DNA of 64,000 bases, from the NCBI GenBank assembly GCA_911728435.2, contig OU452206.1, forward strand, positions 6,974,297 through 7,038,296. The letters are read 5' to 3'. The notes below the pieces were generated by a model. It searched no databases, had not been told where the DNA came from, and saw only the letters and a program-made list of their open reading frames with translations. Every line of letters starts with the position of its first letter. Within the stretch, counting starts at the first letter, position 1. The stretch comes from Apoderus coryli. Taxonomy: Eukaryota > Arthropoda > Insecta > Coleoptera > Attelabidae. Both the position numbers and the translations under genes were made by a program. Shown here piece by piece: positions 1 through 10,457 of the stretch.

Positions 1-4
1 GCGA

Positions 5-275
5 TCACACACTTCTTTGGATATTGAATAAATTCTTCTTGAAGTGCCCAATACTTTTAGATTTCCAGATATCAATTGGCAAATCATTTACAATGCGAGT
101 GACGTTATAGGAATATAACCTCCTAAACAATTCTTTGGACTGAGTTAGTGGAGTCAGAGTTCGCTTAAATCTAATGTTAATATTGTGCACATCAGTGCGA
201 AACTTGATGTTTGCGAACAAGTATGGAGGCGTTTTGTTATGTAGAACGTCAAAATAAAGACACGCACTGTATGTA
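5..275 (-). pseudogene. C-terminal end of a non-LTR retrotransposon ORF2
   Basis: The minus strand reads into a typical LINE tail: a HNKTPPYL-like segment, then a FRTDVHNINIR block and an SYNVTRIVNDLP block ending in KKNL. This corresponds to the region after the reverse transcriptase in CR1/Jockey-type elements. The open frame starts inside the element with no initiator, so this is a 5'-truncated copy whose 3' UTR lies left of the window. Only family-level assignment is possible. Confidence 0.7.
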
Positions 276-707
276 ACAGTGAATATTTAGTCATATTATG
301 ATAATAAATGGTTAAAATTGCCAACGCTTATATAACAAACATTTGCTTTAAAATCAATTAAAAAAAAAATACTGATGCTTCAAAAAAATCAATTATAGAT
401 GATCACACAATATGAATGAATATGAATTAATTCAATAGAATACCTTAGAAATCAAATTCAAATTTGGGATAAGCGCTTAAGTTAACTTTAGCTTACAAAC
501 AACTAACAATACCCAAATTATACCATTTTCAAGTATTAAGTGTTATTATATTTATTTATAATATATTTTTAGCTCAGGTTAGGTATTTCATTCAAAAGTC
601 CATGAAACAGAACAATTCAAAGGTAAAACTTGTCAAAAAAATAATTTGCTTTGATTTCTATCTTAACAGGAAAATAAAATAAAAAGGAATCAAGGGTGAA
701 ACCCACT
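276..707. other. AT-rich stretch without a recognisable gene
   Basis: No coding pattern is visible. A possible AATAAA on the minus strand near 551 could serve the candidate exon at 708-951. Confidence 0.5.
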
Positions 708-1110
708 TTAGGTTGTTACCACACTTCCTGATGCTTCTTGTAGCGAAAACGGCCTCGCAGCTTCAGCAAATGGCAACATGAGAATAAAAGGAATATTACC
801 CAACGGCTTCTGAAGGTACTTGAATTGATATTGACTATACAGTCCCAACTTGGAAACTTCCAAATGATTGAATACCCCAGCTAGGGAATGTATTACGGTA
901 ACCAGTGCGGTCACGCCAAATAATGCAGTTTTCAACGGTAACGTTGCAACTCTCGATATAAAATAACAACTACACTCAACATAGTATTCTCTGGATAATA
1001 ATAGAATTGCATAATAATTACCTTATTATAAGGGCACAAACGATGAGAAAGATAGTTGTGGTCGAGAAGAGCATAATCCAACCAGTTGTATTCTCTTTCA
1101 CATGTGGAAC
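708..1110 (-). CDS. Possible terminal exons of a small membrane protein, unrecognised
   Basis: On the minus strand a candidate last exon (951-708) encodes about 80 residues with a hydrophobic helix (TALFGVTALVTVIHSLAGVF) and a 50-residue tail ending in GSVVTT and a TAA stop. It is preceded by an AG. Upstream, an exon-like frame ending at 1022 with an AAG|GTAATT donor encodes another hydrophobic helix (WIMLFSTTTIFLIVCALII). The phases of the two pieces agree across a 70-bp intron. Further upstream the frame carries stops, and T-rich DNA readily gives hydrophobic translations, so this may be a pseudogene or chance. No family is recognised. Confidence 0.27.
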
Positions 1111-1529
1111 GCAAGTCTCATGTCAAATGAAAAACACCATACAACAGCACAACCACCAAGATATATGTGCGTACTTAAACAGCAATGCAGAAATGAAACA
1201 GCTTTTCGATATTAGCCAGAAACACAAAGATAATAACACCCACCATAGGAATATACATAGGGGTATCAAAATTCATCAAAACATTCATGGATTACTCACA
1301 AATCACTCGGAAAACTATGAATACTAATTGCGAAATTCACAACGGACGACATTTTCAAAAAAGTAAACTAAAACCTGTGCGCATCCCGAGGGAGCAAGAT
1401 GAACAAGGTTATGATATCTATATCGATCAAATCGAGAAAATCAACATACAATCAATATTGAAAATCGTTCAGATGGAGAATAGGGAATGCAAACATAATC
1501 GTCATATATCTCTTCCCTGAACAGGATAT

Positions 1530-2080
1530 AAGTTCACACAACTGGCAACCCGTTAGTCAGCTGATCAAACACACACGTAGCATTGGTCAAATCTAACTGT
1601 AACCGGAGAGAGATTGTCCTCAAGGGCATGTGTTGGATGCTACCGGATGTTTAGTTTTAATAATTCACAGTGCATCTCAATCCACTAATAAAAAATATAT
1701 TCCACATATTGTGTAATATGAAAATCTAAAATAATATCATTCTATGGTATCTTAAATAAATAAATAAATAAATCTTCAGGGTATGCAACAAATAATACGC
1801 AAACGCAGAAATGTGCTAGCACCAACAGAAATAGTAAGAAGAAATAGGTTGAAGGCATTCATCTCTATACAATACATGAAAACGTGAGTTGTTCGTTATC
1901 AAGCGCAGACAATACTCAAATCACCTAAAACGTTAATCAAAATTAAAGAATATCGAACATGATATCTCTAAAAGATAATAAAATATTATGCAATCTGCAA
2001 TCCTTCGAAAGTGATTTTTCGTAAATAAAGTTTTCTTTAATTAAGTCAAATATCTCCTTAGGTATCGATTTCTTTAAAGT
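1530..2080. other. Intergenic AT-rich stretch
   Basis: No gene is seen. A short (TAAA)n microsatellite lies near 1753-1773. The stretch around 1530-1640 is less AT-rich than its surroundings but shows no recognisable motif. Confidence 0.5.
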
Positions 2081-2082
2081 TT

Positions 2083-2512
2083 ATCCAAAGTGTTGGTAGA
2101 AATACGGAGCTTATATTGCCCTAACTAGAACAAAATTATATATTAAGTCCAGTGGAGTTAGGGGGACAACTTAATAAAAATTATTGACAAACAAATGTAC
2201 GCCACTGACTGTAATTAAATTTCGATATTGTCTTGTATGTTGTTTCGTTTACGAGATAACGCCACTGGAGTAAATAATTTTAATCTAGTTAGGGCCATAA
2301 TATAAGCTCCATATATTTCTAGCAACAACTCTGCCAAATTTGAAAGAAATTGGTAAGAAGATATCTGACTTAATTTAGAAAACCGATATTTACAAAAAAT
2401 CCTTAACACCTTGTATCTTGGAAACCATACATTTCCAGACGTATGTTTATGGGAACTTTTTTCATAAAACGATCCCCTCAGACATTGCTGCGTTTTTCTG
2501 AAACACCCTGTA
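2083..2512. repeat. Dispersed repeat, copy 1 (ends in ACACCCTGTA)
   Basis: A block running from GCCCTAACTAGAACAAAATTAT through AACTTAATAAAAATTATTGACAAA recurs at about 5990-6350 and 63051-63296. The right-hand part (about 2330-2512) recurs inverted at 5836-5965 and in the same orientation at 52790-52930. It ends with GAAACACCCTGTA, the TA-flanked CAGGGTG terminus common to mariner/IS630-type elements. The 6 kb copy is followed by a DUF4817 transposase remnant, so I infer these are non-coding parts of such a transposon. Confidence 0.6.
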
Positions 2513-2999
2513 CAATGGTATAAAAAAATTGTGTGACGCTTTTTAAAAACAAGAGTTTAGCGATGTCTGAGCAGTCCTTTCTATTGCTAGCAGGATACAG
2601 AGACAACCATTTTATCATCTCTCACCACAGAATATGACCTACATAAACCTCTATGGCAAAAGTCGGGAGAGCCATTTAACAGTCGTATTTTACACAAGAT
2701 GAGTAGAACAGTTCCATACTAAATGCACTCCTCTCTAGTTTATGGGACATTGAATTGGCTATTCAACAACTCGTGTGACAGTTTATCTACAGAATACTTC
2801 TGATCTCATTATAAATGCATCTACTGGAAAATATCAGGAGTAGAATTAAATAAATGTTGGCGGATATGAATTAAAAAAAAATGCCCTGGGGTTATGCTTA
2901 AACGCTCCATAAACAGAAATAAAACGTTTAGTTAACAAAATTATAAATTAAAGTAAGTAAAATAAGCTACAAATAAATACATGCCAGCTTATTTTGTTT

Positions 3000-3545
3000 A
3001 ACAAAAACAATGAGGAACTGAGCCTTGCCTATAGGAGAAGTTTGCCTATATTGACCCGTTCCTAAATTGGACCACCACCATATTTGAATGAATAATCGCC
3101 ATGGTAGAGACATCCTCTTTGAATCAAAATATGTTTTTAACATTATACAAACAGTGAGTGTCAAATGTGTGGTCCAATATAGGCTACCATTTTTGTACTT
3201 TGTTCCAGAAAGTCTTCCAATAATAGAAAAGGCATAAAATATGGTAAATGTAGTTAGCGTATCTTTAACCTTCACATTTGGTTTTAAATAAAAATTATTT
3301 TCTCTTGTTGATTTAATGTATTTTTAAAATTTTACGTAGCTTTATGTAAGTGAAATAGATGGTCCAATATAGCAGCCCTGGTTCAATTTGGACTACCAGT
3401 TTCCTATAATAATGGACCACCTCCAAGGATTTCGGATTATATTTTTCTTCGAAAAACTCTGAGGAATTTTGTGTTTAAATTTGAAAGTGTTTTGATTTGT
3501 TTTCTTAAAGCTAGAGCGCTAGAACCGAAAGCTGGACCAATATAA
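3000..3545. repeat. Dispersed repeat with GGTCCAATAT motifs, copy 1
   Basis: The motif TTGGACCA and its complement recur several times within this block. The segment 3270-3545 matches the reverse complement of about 55340-55650 over most of its length. No coding capacity is seen. Confidence 0.6.
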
Positions 3546-3925
3546 TAGGCAATTTTACCCTAATAAACTTAATAGTGTTTTTGGTAAGACCAAAGAGTCT
3601 TTTAAAACACTTATCGCATATAGGTATGTGAACAAATATTATTAGTAACCAAACCACCATTCTTTGTTTGATTCTGGATTTCATTTTATCTGTTCTATAA
3701 ATAGGTCTTTCTTTTAGGTTGACCCTGTACTAACCCTATAATTTTATCTTTATTGTCAATTGATATAAAACAAAAGTTATAAGCAATCAAAAATAAACAA
3801 CTAACTATACCTCGTTTTTCCATTTTCTCTTCCATTTTCGCTTACATATAATTCAATCTGGTATGTCAATAAATCAGATATGTTACGTTAACATGGACCT
3901 AATACAATCTGAGCGCTCTAATTAC

Positions 3926-4193
3926 CTGGAAAATGGGCGTTATCGACAACCAATTCCTTCTATCGTCGGGCGCGGTAATTTCCAACACTTCAATGTTGGC
4001 GTCCATTTGCGCCGTTGGTATTGGATCCGACATGCCCCCTTTGATGCAGGCAACCTTCCGTTTATTGCCTTTGTCCGTTTGGCGGCAAGTGCAGGATGCG
4101 GGACACAAGGCATTACCGCCGGTGTTAGTTGTCGCCAACCACAACAGTAACATCAGCATCGGTAGGTGCAGACGCCTGCAGTATAAGAGCATC
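3926..4193 (-). CDS. First coding exon of a leucine-rich-repeat secreted or membrane protein
   Basis: The minus strand shows a polypyrimidine tract and TTTCAG acceptor, then G and ATG (4192). The coding exon ends in ATTTTCCAG before a GTAATT donor at 3925. The product starts with a signal peptide (about residues 1-28, core LPMLMLLLWLA), followed by an LRRNT cysteine cap of the form CPxxCxC..C with a VLEITAP stretch that looks like the first LRR beta-strand. The exon is GC-rich against its surroundings, as expected for constrained host coding sequence. It fits insect LRR or LRR-Ig surface proteins, but the member cannot be named. The remaining exons should lie downstream on the minus strand and are not identifiable here. 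Confidence 0.8.
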
Positions 4194-4770
4194 CTGAAAC
4201 AAAATGAAATGAAACTTTAATTAGAATTTTATTGGAATAGCCGGAACTTTCGTAGAATTCTATGCAGTTGTGTCCTAATTTCGATAATGTCTTTTTCAGG
4301 TATTCAACTTTGCAATTAGCATAACTTCACACTAACTTGAAATTATTTTATACAAGGTGCAACTTTGAGCAAAGTGTTATTTCCGTAGATAATGTTCTCA
4401 TTTGCGTGCGTTACCTATTTGGATGGTACAAAAAGGATCAACTGAATAAGTTGCATTAACATGGACTATTTTAATTATTTGGCTATGGTGTCGATGAATA
4501 AGTTTTGCAAAATCCGTTTTATACGAAACCTATTATAAAGATTATATTTTACTATACACTGTTCCAAGATAAGAATGGGATAGCATTGGAATCTTGGAAA
4601 CAGTAGGAGTAACAATGTCGGTTAAATTAGAGAAAAGTTCAGCAATTTAAACACCTTTTAAATGGTGTTTTCAAAAGTAAACCAACTTTAACCGTTTTCG
4701 AGAATTTTTCGAAAAATCGAATCGAATTTTAATATAAATATTAATATAAATATTAATATAAATAAAAGTT
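4194..4770. other. Upstream intron or intergenic AT-rich sequence of the LRR gene
   Basis: No exon is seen. The acceptor next to the LRR start codon implies a non-coding 5' exon somewhere at higher coordinates. A short tandem TTAATATAAATA repeat lies near 4730-4765. Confidence 0.4.
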
Positions 4771-5015
4771 TATAGACTTAAAATGTATAATAAAGATATG
4801 TGTCGTCTCATTGATTTATCATTTTGCGATTTTAGCTTCAATTTATTTCTGACATTATTTTTACACATAAGAAAAAATGAAAAGCACTTTCTCATTGTTA
4901 CTATTTGAGGAGAATCAGATAGCGTTTACAAATTTTCACTACGACGTTTCGTTTTTGAAAAACGCATCATCCACTTCGTTTTTTTAAATGGGTCCCTGGA
5001 TTTTTTCAATTTTCA
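4770..5015. repeat. Dispersed repeat, copies also at 58510-58555 and 60268-60430
   Basis: The AATGTATAATAAAGA segment followed by TGTGTCGTCTCA recurs near 58520. The following segment, including TTTTCACTACGACGTTTCG and TCCCTGGATTTTTT, matches the reverse complement of 60268-60430. The latter copy abuts a DUF4817-type transposase pseudogene, suggesting these are transposon flanks. Confidence 0.6.
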
Positions 5016-5031
5016 ATTCAAAAATAGGTGG

Positions 5032-5379
5032 TATATTACACGTAATGGTGCAAATAGGGTTTCAGTATTTTTAGCTGTTATTTAAACTTCTTCAAGAAAA
5101 ATCGCTATAATTTGGCACTTTACTGAATGAATGCAGGTTTAGCGAAGATTCTTTAGTCGCTACTAACAATTATTTATTATCTCAGTACAACATTTTAATC
5201 TGTACGCGGTTTTTTAAATTTTGTTGGCATTTTTGTGCTTTGTGAAATTATTAAAAAACTCCTTTCTCAGATGCAGGTTTTACGCAAAATAAGTGACAAA
5301 CTATGGCGATTTTTCCTGAATAATTTTACATAACAGCTAAAAACACTGAAAACTAGTTTAAACCATTACGTGTGATATA
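5032..5379. mobile_element. Fold-back (long inverted repeat) element, about 350 bp
   Basis: Arms of roughly 90 bp are imperfectly complementary: TATATTACACGTAATGG at the left end pairs with CCATTACGTGTGATATA at the right end. Inner blocks also pair (TTTTTAGCTGTTAT with ATAACAGCTAAAAA, and AGAAAAATCGC with GCGATTTTTC). There is no coding sequence. It looks like a MITE-type non-autonomous DNA element. Confidence 0.65.
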
Positions 5380-5564
5380 TAAAGCTGCTTCTACTGACTC
5401 CGGTGGAGTGTTCGCAATTTTTAAATCAAATAAAGAATGAAATTGACAGATATTTGATTACTGAAAGATTTTTAAAATTTCAAATTTCACTAGAGAATTT
5501 TCTGGCTTGTAATATTTTTTCAATATTAAATCGATGTTTTTCCCGTCACAGAAAAAAATAGTGT

Positions 5565-5673
5565 ATTATACACGGGAAAAATGTTAGATTTTAGCTCTCG
5601 GTTTTTTGTGTCCCGACGCGCAGCAACAACACGACCTCGAGCTAAAATCTAGTACTTTTTTCCCTTGTATAAT
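5565..5673. mobile_element. Small fold-back element
   Basis: Left arm 5565-5597 (ATTATACACGGGAAAAA followed by TTAGATTTTAGCTC) pairs with right arm 5639-5673 (GAGCTAAAATCTA followed by TTTTTTCCCTTGTATAAT). The intervening loop is CpG-rich relative to the surroundings. It is non-coding. Confidence 0.65.
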
Positions 5674-5835
5674 AAATAACTATTATTTCGAATATACAGT
5701 AACAACCCAATATCACGCGCAAATTCGATAAATTTGAAAGAAATGCTCTTTAACAGAAAAGTTTACAGGGTGGAGGTGTAGTAGATAAACATAATTGCAT
5801 ATACCTGATGATATATACTATCGTCACTACGAAAT

Positions 5836-6350
5836 TTTAATAAACAAGGTGTTTAAAAAAAACGCGGAAATATTTAAGGGGTGATTTTTCAGGTCATTTT
5901 ATGGAAAAAATTTCTTATAAACATACGTCTGGATATGCATTGTTTCCAAGATACAAGGTGTTAATGTTTTGTTGCTAGAGATTTATGTACATTTTTTTAT
6001 CAATAGTTTTTATTAAGTTACCCTCCTTACCACTGGACTTAATAATGTTGATCTAATTTGGGCCATATTTTTGCCATGCTTTTGCTCCGTATATGGCCCA
6101 AACTAGATCAACATTATATAATTTAATTAATTAATTACAACTTAATAAAAACTGTTGACAAAAAATGTACGCCACTGACTGTAATTTAGATTACAACGCA
6201 AACTACAACTTTTTTATCTCTTTGCTTTGCTTTGCATATGTTGCTTCGTTTACGAGATACAAATTTAAAACATTTTTCAACATACCAAGAATACCTATCT
6301 ATTATCGAATAATTCGACTAAAAATCAGTAACGTTGATGTTATTTGACTG
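5836..6350 (+). repeat. Dispersed transposon flank, copy 2
   Basis: 5836-5965 is an inverted copy of about 2400-2512, and 5990-6350 resembles 2083-2240 and 63051-63296. It leads directly into the DUF4817 transposase remnant at 6390-6545, so it is probably the 5' region of that element. Internal inverted copies of the ATGGCCC...GATCAACATTAT segment occur near 6045-6118. Confidence 0.6.
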
Positions 6351-6389
6351 GGCCAATCATTTTGAATCTGTCAAATTTGTTGAAGTCCC

Positions 6390-6545
6390 TTAACATGAAT
6401 CACCATACAAATATTGAGATGACCGATAGACACTTCATTTATGGACTCGCTGATGGCAATGCATTAAAAGCTAAGCAGTTTTACACTGAAAGGGTACTTT
6501 TGGCACTTTTTCCCGAAATAAAAAGGGTCGTAGATCAAAGTAGGT
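6390..6545 (+). pseudogene. N-terminal fragment of a DUF4817 (IS630/mariner-like) transposase
   Basis: The plus-strand translation TDRHFIYGLADGNALKAKQFYTER is close to the helix-turn-helix start of DUF4817-type transposases, where the usual pattern is a (D)IHFxYGxANGNAxEAxRLYxERYP-like block. Similarity fades after about 50 residues and the rest of the transposase is missing, so this is a truncated remnant. Confidence 0.6.
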
Positions 6546-6825
6546 CTAGTAGTTTGAAATTTTACACCCCAACTCAACATTTCATTCTGAACAACGTTTT
6601 TTAATGATATTTTCGCGTATCCTGTATGAAAAGGGTAGCTTACGGGGCGACAAAAGGTCATGTTACATTATATAACAAGCAATTCGTAGAATAATTATTA
6701 GTTGTTGTAATCTTTTATGTACATCTAGAACTAACAACTTACAAATAAATTAACTCTGCAACTGAGTAATATTATAAACAGCACAGTGATGTCTTTATAG
6801 AAAAGCACGCAGAGTATCTAATAAT

Positions 6826-6857
6826 CATTTATTGCCTAACATGTTAGGCAATAAATG
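6826..6857. repeat. Perfect 32-bp palindrome
   Basis: CATTTATTGCCTAACA is followed with no spacer by its exact reverse complement. It may be the fused termini of a small inverted-repeat element. Confidence 0.8.
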
Positions 6858-7019
6858 GCAGGTCTGGCCGAATTACAAGACAAAAATTACATAGTTTCAA
6901 CTAATAATAAATAATCCTAACAAACTAGAAAAATACCAGAATGCTTATTTCAGAAAATAAATACCTAGATGAACGAGTATCCATGGGCTATATAACAACA
7001 CTACAAGTCTCAACAACTA

Positions 7020-7285
7020 GTGGGAAATATTATTACGCACGGGTAAATGAAAAACAGCATTACAATGTACTACATTTTCAAATCATGATTGAACATATAA
7101 TAAAGGCATTTAAAGACAGTCGTAGAAAATAGTATATTGTGCAACGAACATGAAATGACATATATTTTCTACGAGTATGATCGTTTGCAGCATGAGCCGC
7201 AGGCAAGTGCTGCAAATCATACGAGTAGGAAATGGACATTTCATGTGAGTTTCACACTATACTTTTTCTACGACTGTTTTAATGC
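7020..7285. repeat. Fold-back repeat, also present right of the LINE at 11.9 kb
   Basis: 7020-7130 (from GGGAAATATTATTACGCACG to GACAGTCGTAGAAAA) recurs in direct orientation at 11938-12048. From 7113 the sequence folds back: 7113-7197 is imperfectly complementary to 7200-7285, with AAAGACAGTCGTAGAAAA facing TTTTCTACGACTGTTTT. It is non-coding and MITE-like. Confidence 0.65.
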
Positions 7286-7667
7286 TTTTGAATAAAGTTA
7301 ACATAATTTTTAGGAAAATATTTGTTTTTCGAAACTTACCCTTGTTAGCGTATAAGCCTAAATACGATAAATTAGGAGTATTAAATTGACTAGGTGGCGT
7401 TAAAATATATTCACTATCACTGTTTATGTGTTTTGAAATTAGCGAAATACTTAATTATAATTATTATTATAATAATAATAATAATAAAATAATTTATTGA
7501 GCAATACTGTAGAATTACAAGTTCAATTACATTTTTGGTTATCTTAAAACTACACAGCTCACACAAAAGGTAAGAGATTTGGCTTTAAGCCATTCTTCCA
7601 CTCTACCTATTACTAACAATTTTAAATGTAAATAATCGTCGATACAGTAAATTAATTCACTATAAAA

Positions 7668-10457
7668 TTACATTGCTAATCGTGACTTAATTTGAGTTTT
7701 GAAAGTTTCCAAAGGTAAGTCCAATAAATCAATTATTCTATTGAGAAGTTGAGGTGCCATATATGAGAAGCAGCCTTCAAATTTCGATGTTACATGTTGT
7801 GGAATTGTAAAAGTATTATGCCTTATGTTTACATTATGTACAGAAGATCTTCTATTAATTAATTCGTACAAGTAAGCGGGTGTCTGAGTATGATAAATCT
7901 TATGAAGCAACAACAAGAAAATGCAATCAAATCTTAAGTAAAATTTGGGCTCGTTAAGCCGATGTAAAAATGGAGTGATGTGAGATCTGTAAGGTACCGC
8001 ACTTGCATATCTTATGCACGCATTCTGAACTCGCTGGATCCTATTTTTGTTATAGTCAGTTAAAAAATGATAGTAAACCTGAGAACAGTAGTCAACGTGT
8101 GGATATACAAGTGCCTTAACTAGTCTTAACTTTGTTGTTTCACTGAGGGAGTGCTTCAATGAATATATTGATCTGAGTCTATACATTGCCCTTTTGTAAA
8201 CTGTGAGGCAGTGTTCGTTAAAGCTTAGTCTTGAATCAAACATTACACCGAGGTTTTTCGCTTTCTGCGCCCACTCTATAACAGTGTCATTGATTATAAT
8301 AGTATAATTTTGAGTAATTAGGTCCTCATGACGATCACTCCCCACACACATAGCAACCGTTTTAGAAGGGTTTATTCGAAGACCATTACTCTCACACCAG
8401 ACGGAAAAATTAAATAAGTCTTCGTTACATTTAGCAATCGCATCGGGTGCATTCATGACATGGAAAGGTATATAGAACTGAACGTCATCCGCATACATGT
8501 GCATATTTAAATGTTTTAAATTTGAGGCAACGTCAAAACAGTACACGGAAAACAAGAGCGGGCCCAAGATGCTGCCCTGAGGAACGCCGCGCTTCATCAC
8601 TCCCACGTCAGACCACCGTGTTGAACTAAGTTTCACCCTTTGATGGCGATCAAATAAATACCCCTTCAGCCAGTTCAACGAAACCGGATCAAAGCCCAAA
8701 TATTTCAGTTTGGAGAGAAGCAGATGGAAATTTACCAGGTCGAACGCTTTACTCTGGTCAAGAAGAATAAATGCTACACATTCAGATATGTCAAGCGCTC
8801 GAGCCAGGTCATCAGTAACTTTCAAGAGGGTCGTCGCAGTATTGTGCCTCTTGCGGAACCCGGATTGAAATGGCGGTAGAATGCTGTTTAAGTTTAAATA
8901 TTCTTGTATCTGTGCGCTAACAATACGTTCAAATATCTTCGACATCGTTGGCAATATGCTTATAGGCCTAAGATCATTGTATGAAGTGGGTGACTGAATT
9001 TTTGGAATTGGGATTACATTAGCGGATTTCCAAATTTGTGGAAACACGCCGGAATTAATAGAATCGTTAAAAATTGCTTTCAACACCTCACAACAGTGGC
9101 CAATTATTATTTTAAGCATTTTGACGTTAATATTATCCACACCGTATGCTTCAGACTTAATGCATCGAATATTATTCATAACATCGTCTGATGTTATATC
9201 ATGAAACTTAAAAGAGATATTATCATTATATAAGTTATTCTTGAAAAAATCTATAAAGTTATTCGGTACATCAGACGAGCCCGCAACATTTAGAAAATGG
9301 TTGTTTATATCATTAGCGTTTTGAAGAGATTCTGGTAGATGTGATGTCTGGTTACGTTTGGTATTGACACCCCATTGTGAGATATCGCGCCACAACTTTT
9401 TTGGATCAGTTCTATGGTTTAATGTATGTTGGATATATGCATTTTTCTCTGCTTTTATAGCATTTTTAATATAGTTTCGTAATTCAACATAATATTGCCT
9501 TGTGGCGGGAGTTTTCAGGTTTAGGTACCTTTTATAAGCTTTATGTTTCAATTTAATCATCTCTCTGATTGTATATGTAATATACGGCTGTAAGGGGCGT
9601 TTAGTGATATATGTCTTAATTGGCGCAAACCTGTCAAATAAGTTCAGAATACGGTCATTTAGTTGCTGGGTTCTCACGTTTAGATCATCCAAGGCATTAA
9701 GATCATTCCATGCAATGAGGTTTGCAGCCTCGTGAAAACTATCGGCATCAAAATTCGAGAAATCGCGATATATTAGAACTTTAGGCGATGCTTTATCGAC
9801 TTGCAGTAGTATGTTACAAAATATTAGCAAATGGTCCGTGTTGCAATACAGATCACAGACACCCGAAGAGGAGAAATTCAAACTACTACTAAGAAAAATA
9901 AGGTCAATTAATGATTCCGTGCTTTCGGTAACCCTTGTAGGTTCATCGATGATCTGACTAAGGTTGTAATTATTAAGAACTGAGTTCAATTTTGTGACTT
10001 CAGGCGATATGGCAGTTAAATAATTAATATTAAAATCGCCCATAACAAGCAATGTATGAGTTTCCAAAAACACGTTCTCCAATGGATCATACAACTCATA
10101 CACAGAATTTATGCTTAAGCTAGGTGGTCTATATATTATTCCTATGCCTAATTTATTGTGCTGAATACTTAGTATTAGCCAGAGTTGTTCAAGATGACCC
10201 TCAGCAGTATTAGAAAATACAGGTTTCACCTTTATGTTTGATTTAACATAGACGGCAAGGCCGCCGCCCCTTGTAGGTCGGTCAGCTCTGTGTAAATTAT
10301 AATTTTTGATAGATAAATATTTATCAGGATATTGACTACTCAGCCACGTCTCGGATAGCGCTAAAATATCATAACTTTCAGACAACAAAAAATTTTTTAT
10401 GACGGAAAAATTATTTACCAAAGATCGAATATTAATATGTCCAACTTTGATATTTAG
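7668..10457 (-). CDS. LINE ORF2: AP-type endonuclease plus reverse transcriptase
   Basis: Numbered from the TTG at 10421, the protein has an exonuclease-endonuclease-phosphatase domain at about residues 1-205 (SETWL 23-27, GGGLAVYVK, YRPPS, GDFN 128-131, DLIF, TDH 195-197). The reverse transcriptase follows at about 450-700 (RPISILP, GFRKRHNTA, LLDQSKAFD with catalytic Asp 555, GVPQGSILGPLLF 613-625, YADD 643-646). The C-terminal tail ends in KSRLAM. Catalytic residues of both enzymes are intact. The frame has no ATG near its start, and the endonuclease motif HINIRSL lies upstream of that TTG. The frame is open back through the end of ORF1, so translation most likely enters by -1 frameshifting at 10457-10463 or by reinitiation. 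Confidence 0.92.
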   Translation of the reverse strand, partial: LNIKVGHINIRSLVNNFSVIKNFLLSESYDILALSETWLSSQYPDKYLSIKNYNLHRADRPTRGGGLAVYVKSNIKVKPVFSNTAEGHLEQLWLILSIQHNKLGIGIIYRPPSLSINSVYELYDPLENVFLETHTLLVMGDFNINYLTAISPEVTKLNSVLNNYNLSQIIDEPTRVTESTESLIDLIFLSSSLNFSSSGVCDLYCNTDHLLIFCNILLQVDKASPKVLIYRDFSNFDADSFHEAANLIAWNDLNALDDLNVRTQQLNDRILNLFDRFAPIKTYITKRPLQPYITYTIREMIKLKHKAYKRYLNLKTPATRQYYVELRNYIKNAIKAEKNAYIQHTLNHRTDPKKLWRDISQWGVNTKRNQTSHLPESLQNANDINNHFLNVAGSSDVPNNFIDFFKNNLYNDNISFKFHDITSDDVMNNIRCIKSEAYGVDNINVKMLKIIIGHCCEVLKAIFNDSINSGVFPQIWKSANVIPIPKIQSPTSYNDLRPISILPTMSKIFERIVSAQIQEYLNLNSILPPFQSGFRKRHNTATTLLKVTDDLARALDISECVAFILLDQSKAFDLVNFHLLLSKLKYLGFDPVSLNWLKGYLFDRHQRVKLSSTRWSDVGVMKRGVPQGSILGPLLFSVYCFDVASNLKHLNMHMYADDVQFYIPFHVMNAPDAIAKCNEDLFNFSVWCESNGLRINPSKTVAMCVGSDRHEDLITQNYTIIINDTVIEWAQKAKNLGVMFDSRLSFNEHCLTVYKRAMYRLRSIYSLKHSLSETTKLRLVKALVYPHVDYCSQVYYHFLTDYNKNRIQRVQNACIRYASAVPYRSHITPFLHRLNEPKFYLRFDCIFLLLLHKIYHTQTPAYLYELINRRSSVHNVNIRHNTFTIPQHVTSKFEGCFSYMAPQLLNRIIDLLDLPLETFKTQIKSRLAM

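Noticed and set aside
1007..1520. Plus-strand open frames over 1.0-1.5 kb
   Set aside because: They lie antisense to the better minus-strand membrane-protein candidate, have no family resemblance and overlap each other in different frames.
3863..4220. Plus-strand frames overlapping the LRR exon
   Set aside because: They are antisense shadows of the spliced, signal-peptide-bearing minus-strand exon.
5805..5845. CTGATGATATATACTATCG...ACGAAA string resembling a hammerhead
   Set aside because: Stem I does not pair and no cleavage triplet follows in the right place.
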